A stretch of 64,000 bases of DNA, taken from contig NZ_JAEAGO010000003.1 in NCBI RefSeq assembly GCF_016464625.1, positions 620,001 to 684,000 on the forward strand, read 5' to 3'. Origin of the DNA: Penaeicola halotolerans. Lineage in GTDB: Bacteria > Bacteroidota > Bacteroidia > Cytophagales > Cyclobacteriaceae. A model generated the notes under the pieces. The model did not search any database. It had not been told where the DNA came from and worked only from the letters and a program-made list of their open reading frames with translations. A program made the translations under genes and the position numbers. Below, piece by piece: positions 26,382 to 34,832 of this stretch. Numbering within the stretch: position 1 is the stretch's first letter; the number at the start of each line of letters is the position of its first letter.

Positions 26382-27514
26382 TTTTTTTTTAATTCCTCAG
26401 CCAAATGGCCTAGACTCAAGGCAGACTTGATTTTAGCTAACTTCATCAAGGTAAGCTCGATATGCAGTCTTTGATTTTTACTAGCCTTATACTGAATATC
26501 TGCTTGATTGCATATGTTTAAGGCAGTGAGTAAAAATGCCTCTGAGCACCTAGATGATTGTGATTTATAACGATCAGCTACACCTTCTGATACCTGAAGT
26601 AGCTTAATCGTATTTGTATCTTTACACACTAAAAGATCTCTAAAATGCTCACTCAAACCCAAGATAAAATTATGACCATCAAAGCCCTTTTTTAAGATTT
26701 CGTCAAAAGTCAAAAGTGCATCTGAAAGCTTCTCTTCCAAGAGAAAATCTGTCATTTTGAAATAATAATCATAATCCAATATGTGAAGATTCTCAATGGT
26801 ATTCTGATAAGTGACTTTACTACCTGCTGAGTATGTCACGATAAGATCAAAAATAGATAAAGCATCTCTCAAAGCCCCATCTGCCTTAGTGGAGATCAAC
26901 CTAAGTGCTTCTGCTTCTGCTTCAATCTGCTCTTTCTCTGCTATATATTGAAGATGAGATGTGATGTCATTAACCTGAATTCTATTGAAATCAAATATCT
27001 GACAACGAGAGAGTATAGTAGGGATGATCTTATGCTTCTCTGTGGTGGCAAGTATAAAAATAGCATACTTTGGAGGCTCTTCTAGCGTTTTCAAGAAGGC
27101 ATTAAATGCTTGATTTGAAAGCATATGTACCTCATCTATGATATAGATTTTTTTTCCTGACTGAGGCGCATAGCGAACTTGCTCTACTAGGTTTCTAATA
27201 TCATCTACTGAGTTATTAGAAGCGGCATCAAGCTCATGGATATTAAAGGAACCACTATTATTAAAGCTCTTGCAAGAGTCACACTCATTACATGCTTCAA
27301 AATCGGTAGTGATATTTTGACAGTTGATTGTCTTGGCTAATATACGCGCACAGGTAGTTTTTCCTACGCCTCTAGGTCCACAAAATAGAAATGCCTGAGC
27401 TAGGTGATTATTCTTGATAGCATTCTTGAGCGTAGTGGTGATATGCGACTGACCTACTACACTTGCAAAATCACTTGGGCGATACTTTCTAGCAGAGACT
27501 ACAAAATTTTCCAT
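26375..27514 (-). CDS. dnaX: DNA polymerase III subunit gamma/tau, zero-frame (gamma-like) product
   Basis: 379 residues. Walker A GPRGVGKTT (about 45-53), the four zinc-binding Cys in CQ..C..CDSC (about 64-82), Walker B IIDEVHML, the sensor-1 ILATTEKHK and SRCQIFDF arginine finger region identify the AAA+ clamp-loader ATPase; domain III, the oligomerisation collar, ends with HIELTLMKLAKI near residue 363. The frame stops with AEELKKKD-stop one codon after a run of ten A. That is exactly where gamma ends in bacteria that make both gamma and tau. The continuation lies in the -1 frame. Confidence 0.93.
   Translation of the reverse strand: MENFVVSARKYRPSDFASVVGQSHITTTLKNAIKNNHLAQAFLFCGPRGVGKTTCARILAKTINCQNITTDFEACNECDSCKSFNNSGSFNIHELDAASNNSVDDIRNLVEQVRYAPQSGKKIYIIDEVHMLSNQAFNAFLKTLEEPPKYAIFILATTEKHKIIPTILSRCQIFDFNRIQVNDITSHLQYIAEKEQIEAEAEALRLISTKADGALRDALSIFDLIVTYSAGSKVTYQNTIENLHILDYDYYFKMTDFLLEEKLSDALLTFDEILKKGFDGHNFILGLSEHFRDLLVCKDTNTIKLLQVSEGVADRYKSQSSRCSEAFLLTALNICNQADIQYKASKNQRLHIELTLMKLAKIKSALSLGHLAEELKKKD
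26381..26390 (-). promoter_or_regulatory. Slippery A10 tract in dnaX (candidate programmed frameshift/slippage site)
   Basis: Ten consecutive A on the coding strand, read as TTA AAA AAA AAA GAC TGA in the zero frame. A -1 shift, or one extra A added by RNA polymerase, opens the tau tail. A purine-rich TGAGGA lies just upstream. Confidence 0.7.
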
Positions 27515-27619
27515 TGATGCAATTTATAAAAATAGCGCGTTTGTCAGACATCACTGAGATAAAAAATCTTCCCTCAATGAATATGTATAGAACTAAGATA
27601 GAGAGAACTTTTTTTGTGC

Positions 27620-27627
27620 TACTTTTG
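27620..27627 (+). promoter_or_regulatory. Promoter core of ssrA
   Basis: TACTTTTG, matching TAnnTTTG, 16 bp before the mature tmRNA 5' end. No exact TTG at -33. Confidence 0.55.
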
Positions 27628-27642
27628 TCTTTTATGAAAATC

Positions 27643-28039
27643 GGGGTCGACCGGTTTTGACAGTAAGTGTTTACGTGTACCTGTCATGTAGGGTGTGGAG
27701 TGTACATCCTTAAGCAATTCGCTCGAACCATATTTGGCGAATCTAATTACGCCATGGCTGCCTAATCTACGGTTAATTCCTAGATAGGGCTAATCGGTTG
27801 AGTCCAAGAGGATTCCCGGGCCACATCTCGCAGCATTTCGTTTTGTCGGTGCTGAGTTGAGGTGTCGATCAGACTTAACTAGTTGCTATGACGCTACTAA
27901 ATGGCAATGAAACTCTAGTGGCTAAGCGGAAAGTAGGTAGTTGCCGACCAGCTGAAGTCGAAAACCTAAAGTGCAACTAAACATGTAGAGGGTGCATAGT
28001 CTCCTTATCTGGACGAGGGTTCGAATCCCTCCGACTCCA
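27643..28039 (+). ncRNA. ssrA: Transfer-messenger RNA (tmRNA)
   Basis: About 397 nt. The 5' GGGGTCG pairs with CGACTCC at 28032-28038 to form the tRNA-like acceptor stem, and GGTTCGAATCCC just before it is the T-loop. The tag frame at 27736-27765 reads GESNYAMAA and stops with TAA, ending in the Ala-Ala degradation signal. CCA is not encoded in full and would be added. tmRNA with SmpB rescues stalled ribosomes and tags the product for proteolysis. It has its own promoter and terminator and lies divergent from dnaX. Confidence 0.96.
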
Positions 28040-28053
28040 CAAACACTTTCAAT

Positions 28054-28096
28054 ATCCCTGTAAGTATTTTATTTACAGGGATTTATATTTTTTACT
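28054..28096 (+). terminator. Terminator of ssrA
   Basis: 10-bp stem (28054-28063 / 28073-28082; CCCTGTAA arm) followed by T-rich sequence. Confidence 0.8.
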
Positions 28097-28141
28097 ATTT
28101 TGATAGGCGGCTCGCTTGGTTAAAAACACTTTAAAAAAATA

Positions 28142-28162
28142 ATAGCGCCCATCGAGCGCTAT
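28142..28162 (-). terminator. Minus-strand terminator-like hairpin without an assigned gene
   Basis: Perfect 7-bp ATAGCGC / GCGCTAT stem, 7-nt loop, followed on the minus strand by a T-rich tract (complement of 28131-28140). The nearest minus-strand gene has its own terminator 200 bp upstream of it. Confidence 0.55.
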
Positions 28163-28264
28163 CATTTCATCATTCTTAAACCATAAATCAAATGAAGCAT
28201 CAGTTGAGGAAGTTTATGTACCTAAAAAGGCACAAACTCATTAACTAATACTTTATTATGTACG

Positions 28265-28293
28265 TAAAGATATAATAATTTGTTTTAATTCAA
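28265..28293 (-). promoter_or_regulatory. Possible promoter for a small minus-strand transcript
   Basis: TTG at 28293-28291, 18-nt spacer, TATCTTTA at 28272-28265 (one mismatch to TAnnTTTG). It would direct transcription toward the hairpin at 28142-28162. Confidence 0.35.
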
Positions 28294-28373
28294 GAATAAA
28301 ACATATTAAACATTGTTAAAAAATTTTAAAACAATAGATTTTACTAGAATATTGCGAACTTTTATCATAAAAA

Positions 28374-28397
28374 AAATCCGCCATTACTAGCAGATTT
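28374..28397 (-). terminator. Terminator of the GT39 gene
   Basis: 8-bp stem with one mismatch (28374-28381 / 28390-28397) followed on the minus strand by a T run. Confidence 0.65.
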
Positions 28398-28428
28398 ACA
28401 GGCAGTTACCTTTAATTAAGGTTAAGTA

Positions 28429-30057
28429 CTACCACTCAAACAGTACAAGCTTTACTCCAAACTCATCCATGAAGTATTCACTTAATATTTTTGCTCCTGA
28501 AGGTAATTCGTGCGCGTGACAGAGATATTGCTTTCCTTTTGTAAGCTTATCTGTAAGCGTTAGTGGTTGTTTGAATTTCTGATAATAGTAATAGCTAAAT
28601 GCGAATGGAGGCCATTGATAATGCTTCTGAGCTACAATCAGATTGGTCATTGGAACTTGTTGTTCTATCAACTGACCTATCGTGTAAAAGTCCAAATCAT
28701 GACTGATCCCTAAAGCTTGAATAGCTTCCTTTGGCTCATTATTCTTAGTAGAAATCTCTCTTTGAGGCAAAACATAGATGTCAAATGCTATCCTAATAAT
28801 AATAATGGAAAGTAGTAATAATTGTAACTCTGAGGATTCTCGCCTCTTATAAAAGTAAGCAATCAAAAAAAGTGATCCTGGACAAAGGATTGCCCAAACT
28901 ATATCCACAGGATAAAGTCTCACCTCAGGAAACCACGGAACTATGGATAGTCCAACCCCTCCTATCAATAAAATTCCCCAGAAGAATTTAGCCCAATACC
29001 TTCTATAAGTTTCCCACAAACCCAACTCTCCAGCTATATTCCACACACCAACTGATAGCCACAAGAAAAATGGAATAAACATGAATAAATACCTCGTCTT
29101 CGTACCTGGAGATATGGCATAAATCAATAGATTACTTACTATGAAAATTCCTGCAAACAGCAATAGCTTATTTTCAAAAACTCTATTTCTGATCTGCTTA
29201 CTCCAAAGTGGTAAAAGCATAAAAGTCCAAGGACCTGTAATCAATACTAACTCAAGCGGAAAAATCAAAGGGTAAGCCAAAGTTTGAAAAATAGAAGCAC
29301 TAATAGCCGTTCGTTGAGTAGACTCAGTTAGTAATCTAATTAGAAATTCTGTAGGATCATTGTGATAACTGTAAGCAAAGAAATAAACCCCTAAACCAGT
29401 TAAAAGGACGAAAATACCTACTATATGAGCCAAAGAAAATAGTTTTTTAAACTGTTTCTGATAGATGAACCACGTTAGTAGTGTAATTGCTTGAAAAGCC
29501 AATGAAGGTAAACCTTTGGTCATCAAGCCCACAAATGTCAACAAATAACTGAGCGTGAAAAGTAGCCAAAACTGCCTTTTTTCAAACAATAAAAATATTA
29601 AGCAGACTTGCCAAAAAACAATCAAGCTGTAGAAAATGTCGATCTCTCCTATCACAGTAAACTGTAATAGTAATTGAAAGACGGTCATGAACATCAGTGC
29701 GCTGGTGATGGCCTGAGTCTTACTTAAGTATCGACTTCCAACCAAATATATAGACCAGCCAAAGATAAAAAACGCTACTAAACTGGCTAATCTGACTACT
29801 ATCTCAGAGGTACCAAAAAGAAGGAAAAAACCTCCTAAATACCAATTATAAAGTGGGGGTTTGTTGTAATAAAATGCACCATTGATCTGTGGCGCTATCC
29901 AATTACCAGTCTCTATCATCTCTATCGCTACGATCGCTCTTCTTGGCTCCTCAAACTTCAGTGGCGGTTGATGCAATCTGTACAGGCAAGCAAACAAAAG
30001 CAAACTAAAAAATATCGCTAGGTACAAAGAGCTGTATTTTTTTGGTAGATCTAGCAT
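28429..30057 (-). CDS. ArnT/PMT-like glycosyltransferase (GT39 family, membrane)
   Basis: 542 residues with about 10-12 hydrophobic helices between residues 12 and 425. The first periplasmic loop has FEEPRRAIVAIEMIETGNW and the following YNKPPLYNW, which correspond to the catalytic loop of GT39/ArnT-type enzymes that take a sugar from a polyprenyl-phosphate donor; the acidic residues there are the expected active site. The soluble C-terminal part (about 430-542) has no recognised motif. Acceptor (lipid A, protein or another lipid) is unknown. Single-gene unit with its own terminator. Confidence 0.85.
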   Translation of the reverse strand: MLDLPKKYSSLYLAIFFSLLLFACLYRLHQPPLKFEEPRRAIVAIEMIETGNWIAPQINGAFYYNKPPLYNWYLGGFFLLFGTSEIVVRLASLVAFFIFGWSIYLVGSRYLSKTQAITSALMFMTVFQLLLQFTVIGEIDIFYSLIVFWQVCLIFLLFEKRQFWLLFTLSYLLTFVGLMTKGLPSLAFQAITLLTWFIYQKQFKKLFSLAHIVGIFVLLTGLGVYFFAYSYHNDPTEFLIRLLTESTQRTAISASIFQTLAYPLIFPLELVLITGPWTFMLLPLWSKQIRNRVFENKLLLFAGIFIVSNLLIYAISPGTKTRYLFMFIPFFLWLSVGVWNIAGELGLWETYRRYWAKFFWGILLIGGVGLSIVPWFPEVRLYPVDIVWAILCPGSLFLIAYFYKRRESSELQLLLLSIIIIRIAFDIYVLPQREISTKNNEPKEAIQALGISHDLDFYTIGQLIEQQVPMTNLIVAQKHYQWPPFAFSYYYYQKFKQPLTLTDKLTKGKQYLCHAHELPSGAKILSEYFMDEFGVKLVLFEW

Positions 30058-30223
30058 TAGATGATGGTTATTGAAAAACTTAAGTGTGTACTATGCTTCA
30101 AAATAATCTTAAAAGTAGTTTAAGTACTATTGAATACTTAAAGATAAAAAGCTACTTATATTTTATAGAAATCATTGACTCTTTTTATTTATCCAATCAC
30201 TTCAATAAAAAGACGAAAAAAAA

Positions 30224-30245
30224 CCTTGACCTGTAACAGCCAAGG
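30224..30245 (-). terminator. Terminator of dnaN
   Basis: Minus-strand hairpin with CCTTG/CAAGG outer and CTG/CAG inner pairs followed by eight T. Confidence 0.75.
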
Positions 30246-30271
30246 CTTATATAAAATTGATTTTTTAGTAC

Positions 30272-31396
30272 TTAGACATAATTATTAAGCATCACTGGCA
30301 TCACTAGCATGAGGATATCCTCATTATCATCCTTATCCTTTGGCACGATAAGTCCTGCTCTGTTAGGTGCCGAAAACATCAATGTGACTTCTCTAGACAC
30401 GAGATTGGCAAGCATCTCTATGAGGAACTTAGCATTGAAGCCGATCTCTATGTCTTCCCCATTGTGCTCACAAGAAAGTCTTTCGTTGGCTTCATTAGAA
30501 AAGTCAAGATCCTCAGCAGAGATCAATAGTTCACTACCTGTCAGCTTCAATCTTACTTGATGAGTTGTTTTATTGGCATAGATGGCAATTCGCTTAAGTG
30601 AACTCACCAAATCCATGCGATCAATCGTCATCAAGTTTGAATTATCGGCTGGGATTACGTTTTCATAATCAGGAAAACGTTCATCTATCAAGCGACAGAT
30701 CATCTTGATATTATTGAATTTAAAATAGGCGTTTGAGGCATTGAATTCTACTGTCACCGAAGTGTTTTCAGATGGCAAAGTTGACTTCAATAAGTTGAGT
30801 GCTTTGCGCGGGATGATGATCGCACTACCATCTTCAGAGGCTACATCTACCCTTCTATATCTGATAAGTCTATGGCCATCTGTCGCTACAAAAGTCGTAT
30901 TTGTCTCACTTAGATTGACATAAACGCCTGTCATCGCTGGTCTCAACTCATCATTGCTCGTAGCAAAGATAGTATTAGCTATAGCGCTGCTAAGTACTTC
31001 TGTAGACATCTCCACTGTAGTTGCATTAGAGACTGTAGGAATTTTAGGGAAGTCTGTGGCATTTTCACCCGCTAGCTTGTATCTACCATTGTCACTGCTG
31101 ATCTCTACACTGTAGCTGTCATTGTCTATCGTAAAAGTGACAGGCTGCTCTGGCAGATTCTTCAATGTCTCCATCAAAATCTTGGCAGGAACAGCTATCT
31201 GACCGTCTTCTTTGGCTTCTACATCTATCACTGTCATCATGGAGGTCTGTAGATCTGAGGCGGTGACAGTCAATTTCCCTTCTTTGATTTCAAAAAGAAA
31301 ATTTTCCAAAATGGGCACTACCGGATTGGTAGTCACTACGCCATTGATGCTCGATAGATGCTTCAATAAAGCGGATGAAGAAACAATAAATTTCAT
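30272..31396 (-). CDS. dnaN: DNA polymerase III beta subunit (sliding clamp)
   Basis: 374 residues, the normal clamp length, with three similar domains of about 120 residues. Characteristic stretches are the start MKFIVSSSALLKHL, TDGHRLIRYR in the middle and the C-terminal MLVMPVMLN, the usual end of Bacteroidota clamps. A ring dimer around DNA holds the replicative polymerase and other partners. Monocistronic here and not beside dnaA, which is common in this phylum; dnaX lies 3 kb away. Confidence 0.96.
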   Translation of the reverse strand: MKFIVSSSALLKHLSSINGVVTTNPVVPILENFLFEIKEGKLTVTASDLQTSMMTVIDVEAKEDGQIAVPAKILMETLKNLPEQPVTFTIDNDSYSVEISSDNGRYKLAGENATDFPKIPTVSNATTVEMSTEVLSSAIANTIFATSNDELRPAMTGVYVNLSETNTTFVATDGHRLIRYRRVDVASEDGSAIIIPRKALNLLKSTLPSENTSVTVEFNASNAYFKFNNIKMICRLIDERFPDYENVIPADNSNLMTIDRMDLVSSLKRIAIYANKTTHQVRLKLTGSELLISAEDLDFSNEANERLSCEHNGEDIEIGFNAKFLIEMLANLVSREVTLMFSAPNRAGLIVPKDKDDNEDILMLVMPVMLNNYV

Positions 31397-31522
31397 ATCG
31401 TGAATGCGGTTTTTACTATGTAGAATTACAATTCGGTAAATTTAAAAATAAAATCATAATTGCATGAGTCTTTCTCGCTTTTTAGCCAAAAACTATGCAA
31501 ACCTATTCATTATACAGCTTTG

Positions 31523-33193
31523 CTATTTGAGGGATGTATAGCTTCTTTTTCTCCAAGCATACCTAAGCACTCCAAAGACAATAATACAAATTACAGGTAA
31601 TGCCACATTGAGGAGCTGCCAATAGGTCTTTTCACGTAGTATTTTCGGTCTATCGAGCGGCCTGATTTTGATTTGTTTGTTTCTAGCGAGTATGATACCT
31701 TGCTCATCGAGCATGTAAGCTAGCGTATTTTGGATAAAGTCTGCATTGGCAAAACTTCCAGAAAATGGATCTTCTCCTAATGGAAAAGGTGTTTTGTCTT
31801 CTAGGCTGATGTCATTTCGTAAAAAATCGCCATCAGAAACGACTAATGCTTTACCTACACCTTTATCTCTCCTATCATTAGTATTGGCTCCATCTGGCAA
31901 AAATCGATTGTTGAAAAGTGATGTAAACTCGCCTTCAAGTAAATAGGCCAAAGGAAGATATTCTCTTCCAAAAGTAGCGAAGTCAGGCTCTTCGATATAG
32001 TCATTAAAAGCTACTCGCGCAGGAGTAGGAAGTACTCTCGAGTAGTTAGATGTAAAAACTAGAGGGGTTTTCAAAACGCCCTCAGCCTTGACAGTGTCCA
32101 TCGAACTCACAAACCTAAAGTAAACTGCATCTAAATTCTTGGTGATTGGATGCTGCTCCAAGTTATTGGCTATCACATAAAATGGCCAAGGCAATCGGCT
32201 AATCTGAGGCTGATCCCCATAGTCTCCTGCAACTACAGGATAATATCCACTCCTCAGGTCTTGTACAAAATCACGGTTTATCCTGACACCATATTTGAAG
32301 AGCATGTCATCCAAATTTACTTCAAAAGGCAAACCTATAGCACCTTCTGGAGCTCCAGCCTCTGCCATGTCTACACGCATCACGTCTAGAAAAAATAATA
32401 CATTGCCTCCACTTAAAAGATACTGATCAAGCTTAAACTTTTCAAGCTCCGAAAACTCACTTTTTGGCTTATTGATGATGATAGCATCAAATACGCTCAG
32501 GTCTTGAAGTTTGCTCAAGTCAAATTTGAAAACATCATATTTAGTCAGCAAAACATCAGTCAGACCCAAGACATCTAGTGAGTCCAGTTCTCCATGACCT
32601 ATAGAAAGCCCTATACGAGGCCGTTCTTCACCTACAAGTACTTTTAGTGAAGAGGCTATCTGATATTCTATGTTTTCTATTGACTGATTGAGTATCTCTT
32701 CAGGACTAGCTGGGGAGTTTCCTTGATTTTTGAGTAGCTGTACTCCTACCATTTGGTCACCCATTTTAATCCCTAAGCCCGGGAAAATTAATTTACTCGA
32801 TCTTTTCCCATCCTCATTGATCATCAAATTGGTAGGCCTCACTCCCATCTGAGCTAGCTCTCTCATAAACTCTATCTTATAGTCTTCATCCACTATAGTG
32901 ACTGGATCTACAAAGTAGTAAGAGACTCGAACATTGGCATAAGCCTTAAATTGCTCGAGCATCTCGATAGTAGATTGCTGTAGTCGCTTCATACCTGAAG
33001 GTAAATCTCCTGCTAGGTAGATTTCAAATTCTATCTCCTCTGGAATACTCCTAGCTAAACTAATCGCTGCATCACTGATGCTATAGCGCTTTTCTTCTGT
33101 CAAATCCCATCGATAAAAATAACTCGCAGAAAAGAAGTTTATCGCAATGATCCCAACAAGCAGCAACAGAAGATTAAGTGATCTAGCTTTCAT
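31523..33193 (-). CDS. gldG: Gliding-motility-associated ABC transporter substrate-binding protein GldG
   Basis: 556 residues. An N-terminal membrane helix (about 6-26) and a C-terminal helix (about 525-545) bracket a large periplasmic region with an ABC_transp_aux (GldG) domain; YFVDPVTIVDEDYKIEFM and LSIGHGELDSL are typical. It begins with a 4-bp overlap with gldF, and an AAGGAG lies 6 nt before the ATG inside gldF. With GldF and GldA it forms an ABC transporter linked to gliding and secretion in flavobacteria, but is also present in non-gliding species, so motility is not proven. Confidence 0.92.
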   Translation of the reverse strand: MKARSLNLLLLLVGIIAINFFSASYFYRWDLTEEKRYSISDAAISLARSIPEEIEFEIYLAGDLPSGMKRLQQSTIEMLEQFKAYANVRVSYYFVDPVTIVDEDYKIEFMRELAQMGVRPTNLMINEDGKRSSKLIFPGLGIKMGDQMVGVQLLKNQGNSPASPEEILNQSIENIEYQIASSLKVLVGEERPRIGLSIGHGELDSLDVLGLTDVLLTKYDVFKFDLSKLQDLSVFDAIIINKPKSEFSELEKFKLDQYLLSGGNVLFFLDVMRVDMAEAGAPEGAIGLPFEVNLDDMLFKYGVRINRDFVQDLRSGYYPVVAGDYGDQPQISRLPWPFYVIANNLEQHPITKNLDAVYFRFVSSMDTVKAEGVLKTPLVFTSNYSRVLPTPARVAFNDYIEEPDFATFGREYLPLAYLLEGEFTSLFNNRFLPDGANTNDRRDKGVGKALVVSDGDFLRNDISLEDKTPFPLGEDPFSGSFANADFIQNTLAYMLDEQGIILARNKQIKIRPLDRPKILREKTYWQLLNVALPVICIIVFGVLRYAWRKRSYTSLK

Positions 33194-33918
33194 GACTTAC
33201 TCCTTTCTAGTATATGAGTAGTTGAATAAATCGACAGTATGATCAAACTGACTAAGTAGATAACATCTCGCGAATCTATCAAACCCCTACTCAATGAATC
33301 ATAGTGATAGGACAAACTCAAAAACTCTATGAATAATGATAAATCACTCCAGACATTGATATTGGCTATAGAAGACAAACCAGTATGAAAGAAGAAACTA
33401 AAAAATACTGCGAGTATGAATGCTACGATTTGGTTGTCTGTAAATGATGAAGTCAAAACTCCAAAACCAGTAAATACCGCTCCAAGCAGTAACAAACCTA
33501 TGTAAGAACCTATCACTCTCGCGGTGTCGATATTACCGATCGGATCTCCTAACTGATAGATAGAGTAATAATAAATAATGGTAGGAAGAATCGTCAGCGC
33601 CATCAATGTGAATCCTGCTAAGTACTTGCCTATAACAATATCTGTCACCTTCAATGGACTGGTGTAGAGTAACTCTAGCGTACCTGCTTTTTGTTCCTCT
33701 GCAAACATCCGCATATTGATCGCAGGCACCATAAACATCAAAATGTAGGGTGCATAATAAAAGAAAGCAGACATCTCCGCATAGCCATATGTAAGGACAT
33801 TGGATTCAGGGAAAACCCAGACGATCAAGCCCATACTGACTAGAAAAATGGCCATCACAATGTAGGCCACTAGACTATTGAAAAAACTATTGATTTCTTT
33901 GATATAGATATGCCACAT
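33190..33918 (-). CDS. gldF: Gliding-motility-associated ABC transporter permease GldF
   Basis: 242 residues with six predicted membrane helices. The segment MRMFAEEQKAGTLELLYTSPL is the conserved ABC-2 permease motif that meets the ATPase. It starts with MWHIYIKEINSFFNSLVAYI, as in GldF. It lies between gldA (2 bp apart) and gldG (4-bp overlap), so the complete transporter is encoded in one unit. Confidence 0.93.
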   Translation of the reverse strand: MWHIYIKEINSFFNSLVAYIVMAIFLVSMGLIVWVFPESNVLTYGYAEMSAFFYYAPYILMFMVPAINMRMFAEEQKAGTLELLYTSPLKVTDIVIGKYLAGFTLMALTILPTIIYYYSIYQLGDPIGNIDTARVIGSYIGLLLLGAVFTGFGVLTSSFTDNQIVAFILAVFFSFFFHTGLSSIANINVWSDLSLFIEFLSLSYHYDSLSRGLIDSRDVIYLVSLIILSIYSTTHILERSKS

Positions 33919-33919
33919 A

Positions 33920-34831
33920 TCAGCGAGTCAATTGGTGAAAAATAGTTTCTAAAGAATCCGATTGCTGTCTCAAGCCTTCAACCGATAATCCTCGCTGACT
34001 CAACTCTCCAACGATTTTACTTTTGACTTGAGCGGATTTTTCGCATTTAAGCAAATATTCTCGCGATTTGACCTGTTCGACTGATATCACACCTTTGATA
34101 CTCATAAGTATCTCTACAGACACTTCAGTACTCAACTCTATGTATAGTAGGTCTTCTTCACTAGTGCTTTGCGTTAGGTTGTCTAGTCGATCATTTGCTA
34201 CGATCTTTCCTTTGTTGATGATGACTACCTGGTCACAAAGCGCTTGGACTTCCTGCATGATGTGAGTAGAAAATATCACCGTCTTATCCTTGCTCAAAGA
34301 TTTGATCAAACTTCTAATCTCGACTAGTTGATTAGGATCTAGACCTGTAGTTGGCTCATCCAAAATCAAAACTTTCGGTTGATGGATCAAGGCCTTGGCT
34401 AATCCTACCCTTTGACGATATCCTTTGGATAGCTGCCCTATTTTTTTGTGTTGTTCCAAAGTCAAACCACACTTTTCTATCATCTCATGTACGCTGTCTT
34501 TCCTTTGAGACCTTGGCACATCAAAAAGTGCTGCCGTGAATGACAAATACTCTTTTACATACATATCAAGGTATAATGGATTGTGCTCAGGAAGGTAGCC
34601 AATCATTCGCTTGGCAGCTATTGGATCTTTAGCGACATCTATGCCGCAGATAGTCACCTCTCCTGTATCAGCTGAGAGGTAACCTGTGGCAATTTTCATA
34701 GTAGTAGATTTCCCAGCTCCATTTGGCCCCAAAAAACCTAAGATTTGACCTTCTTTAGCTTCAAAGGAAATTTCATCCAATGCCTTTTGCAACCCAAAAA
34801 ACTTACTAACTCCTACTACTTTGATAGACAT
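33920..34831 (-). CDS. gldA: Gliding-motility-associated ABC transporter ATP-binding protein GldA
   Basis: 303 residues. Walker A GPNGAGKST (about 36-44), signature LSKGYRQRVG, Walker B VLILDEPTTGLD and H-loop STHIMQE make a complete ATPase; the C-terminal 80 residues are the usual DrrA/GldA extension. It powers the GldF/GldG complex at the inner membrane. In the model flavobacterium gldA is not next to gldFG, whereas here all three are contiguous. Confidence 0.93.
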   Translation of the reverse strand: MSIKVVGVSKFFGLQKALDEISFEAKEGQILGFLGPNGAGKSTTMKIATGYLSADTGEVTICGIDVAKDPIAAKRMIGYLPEHNPLYLDMYVKEYLSFTAALFDVPRSQRKDSVHEMIEKCGLTLEQHKKIGQLSKGYRQRVGLAKALIHQPKVLILDEPTTGLDPNQLVEIRSLIKSLSKDKTVIFSTHIMQEVQALCDQVVIINKGKIVANDRLDNLTQSTSEEDLLYIELSTEVSVEILMSIKGVISVEQVKSREYLLKCEKSAQVKSKIVGELSQRGLSVEGLRQQSDSLETIFHQLTR

Positions 34832-34832
34832 A

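Larger units (their letters stand above)
28040..28428. other. 389-bp stretch between ssrA and the GT39 gene
   Basis: Holds the ssrA terminator (28054-28096), a minus-strand terminator-like hairpin (28142-28162) with a possible promoter upstream of it (28265-28293), an 18-codon basic reading frame on the plus strand (28192-28248), and the GT39 gene terminator (28374-28397). No established gene. Confidence 0.6.
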
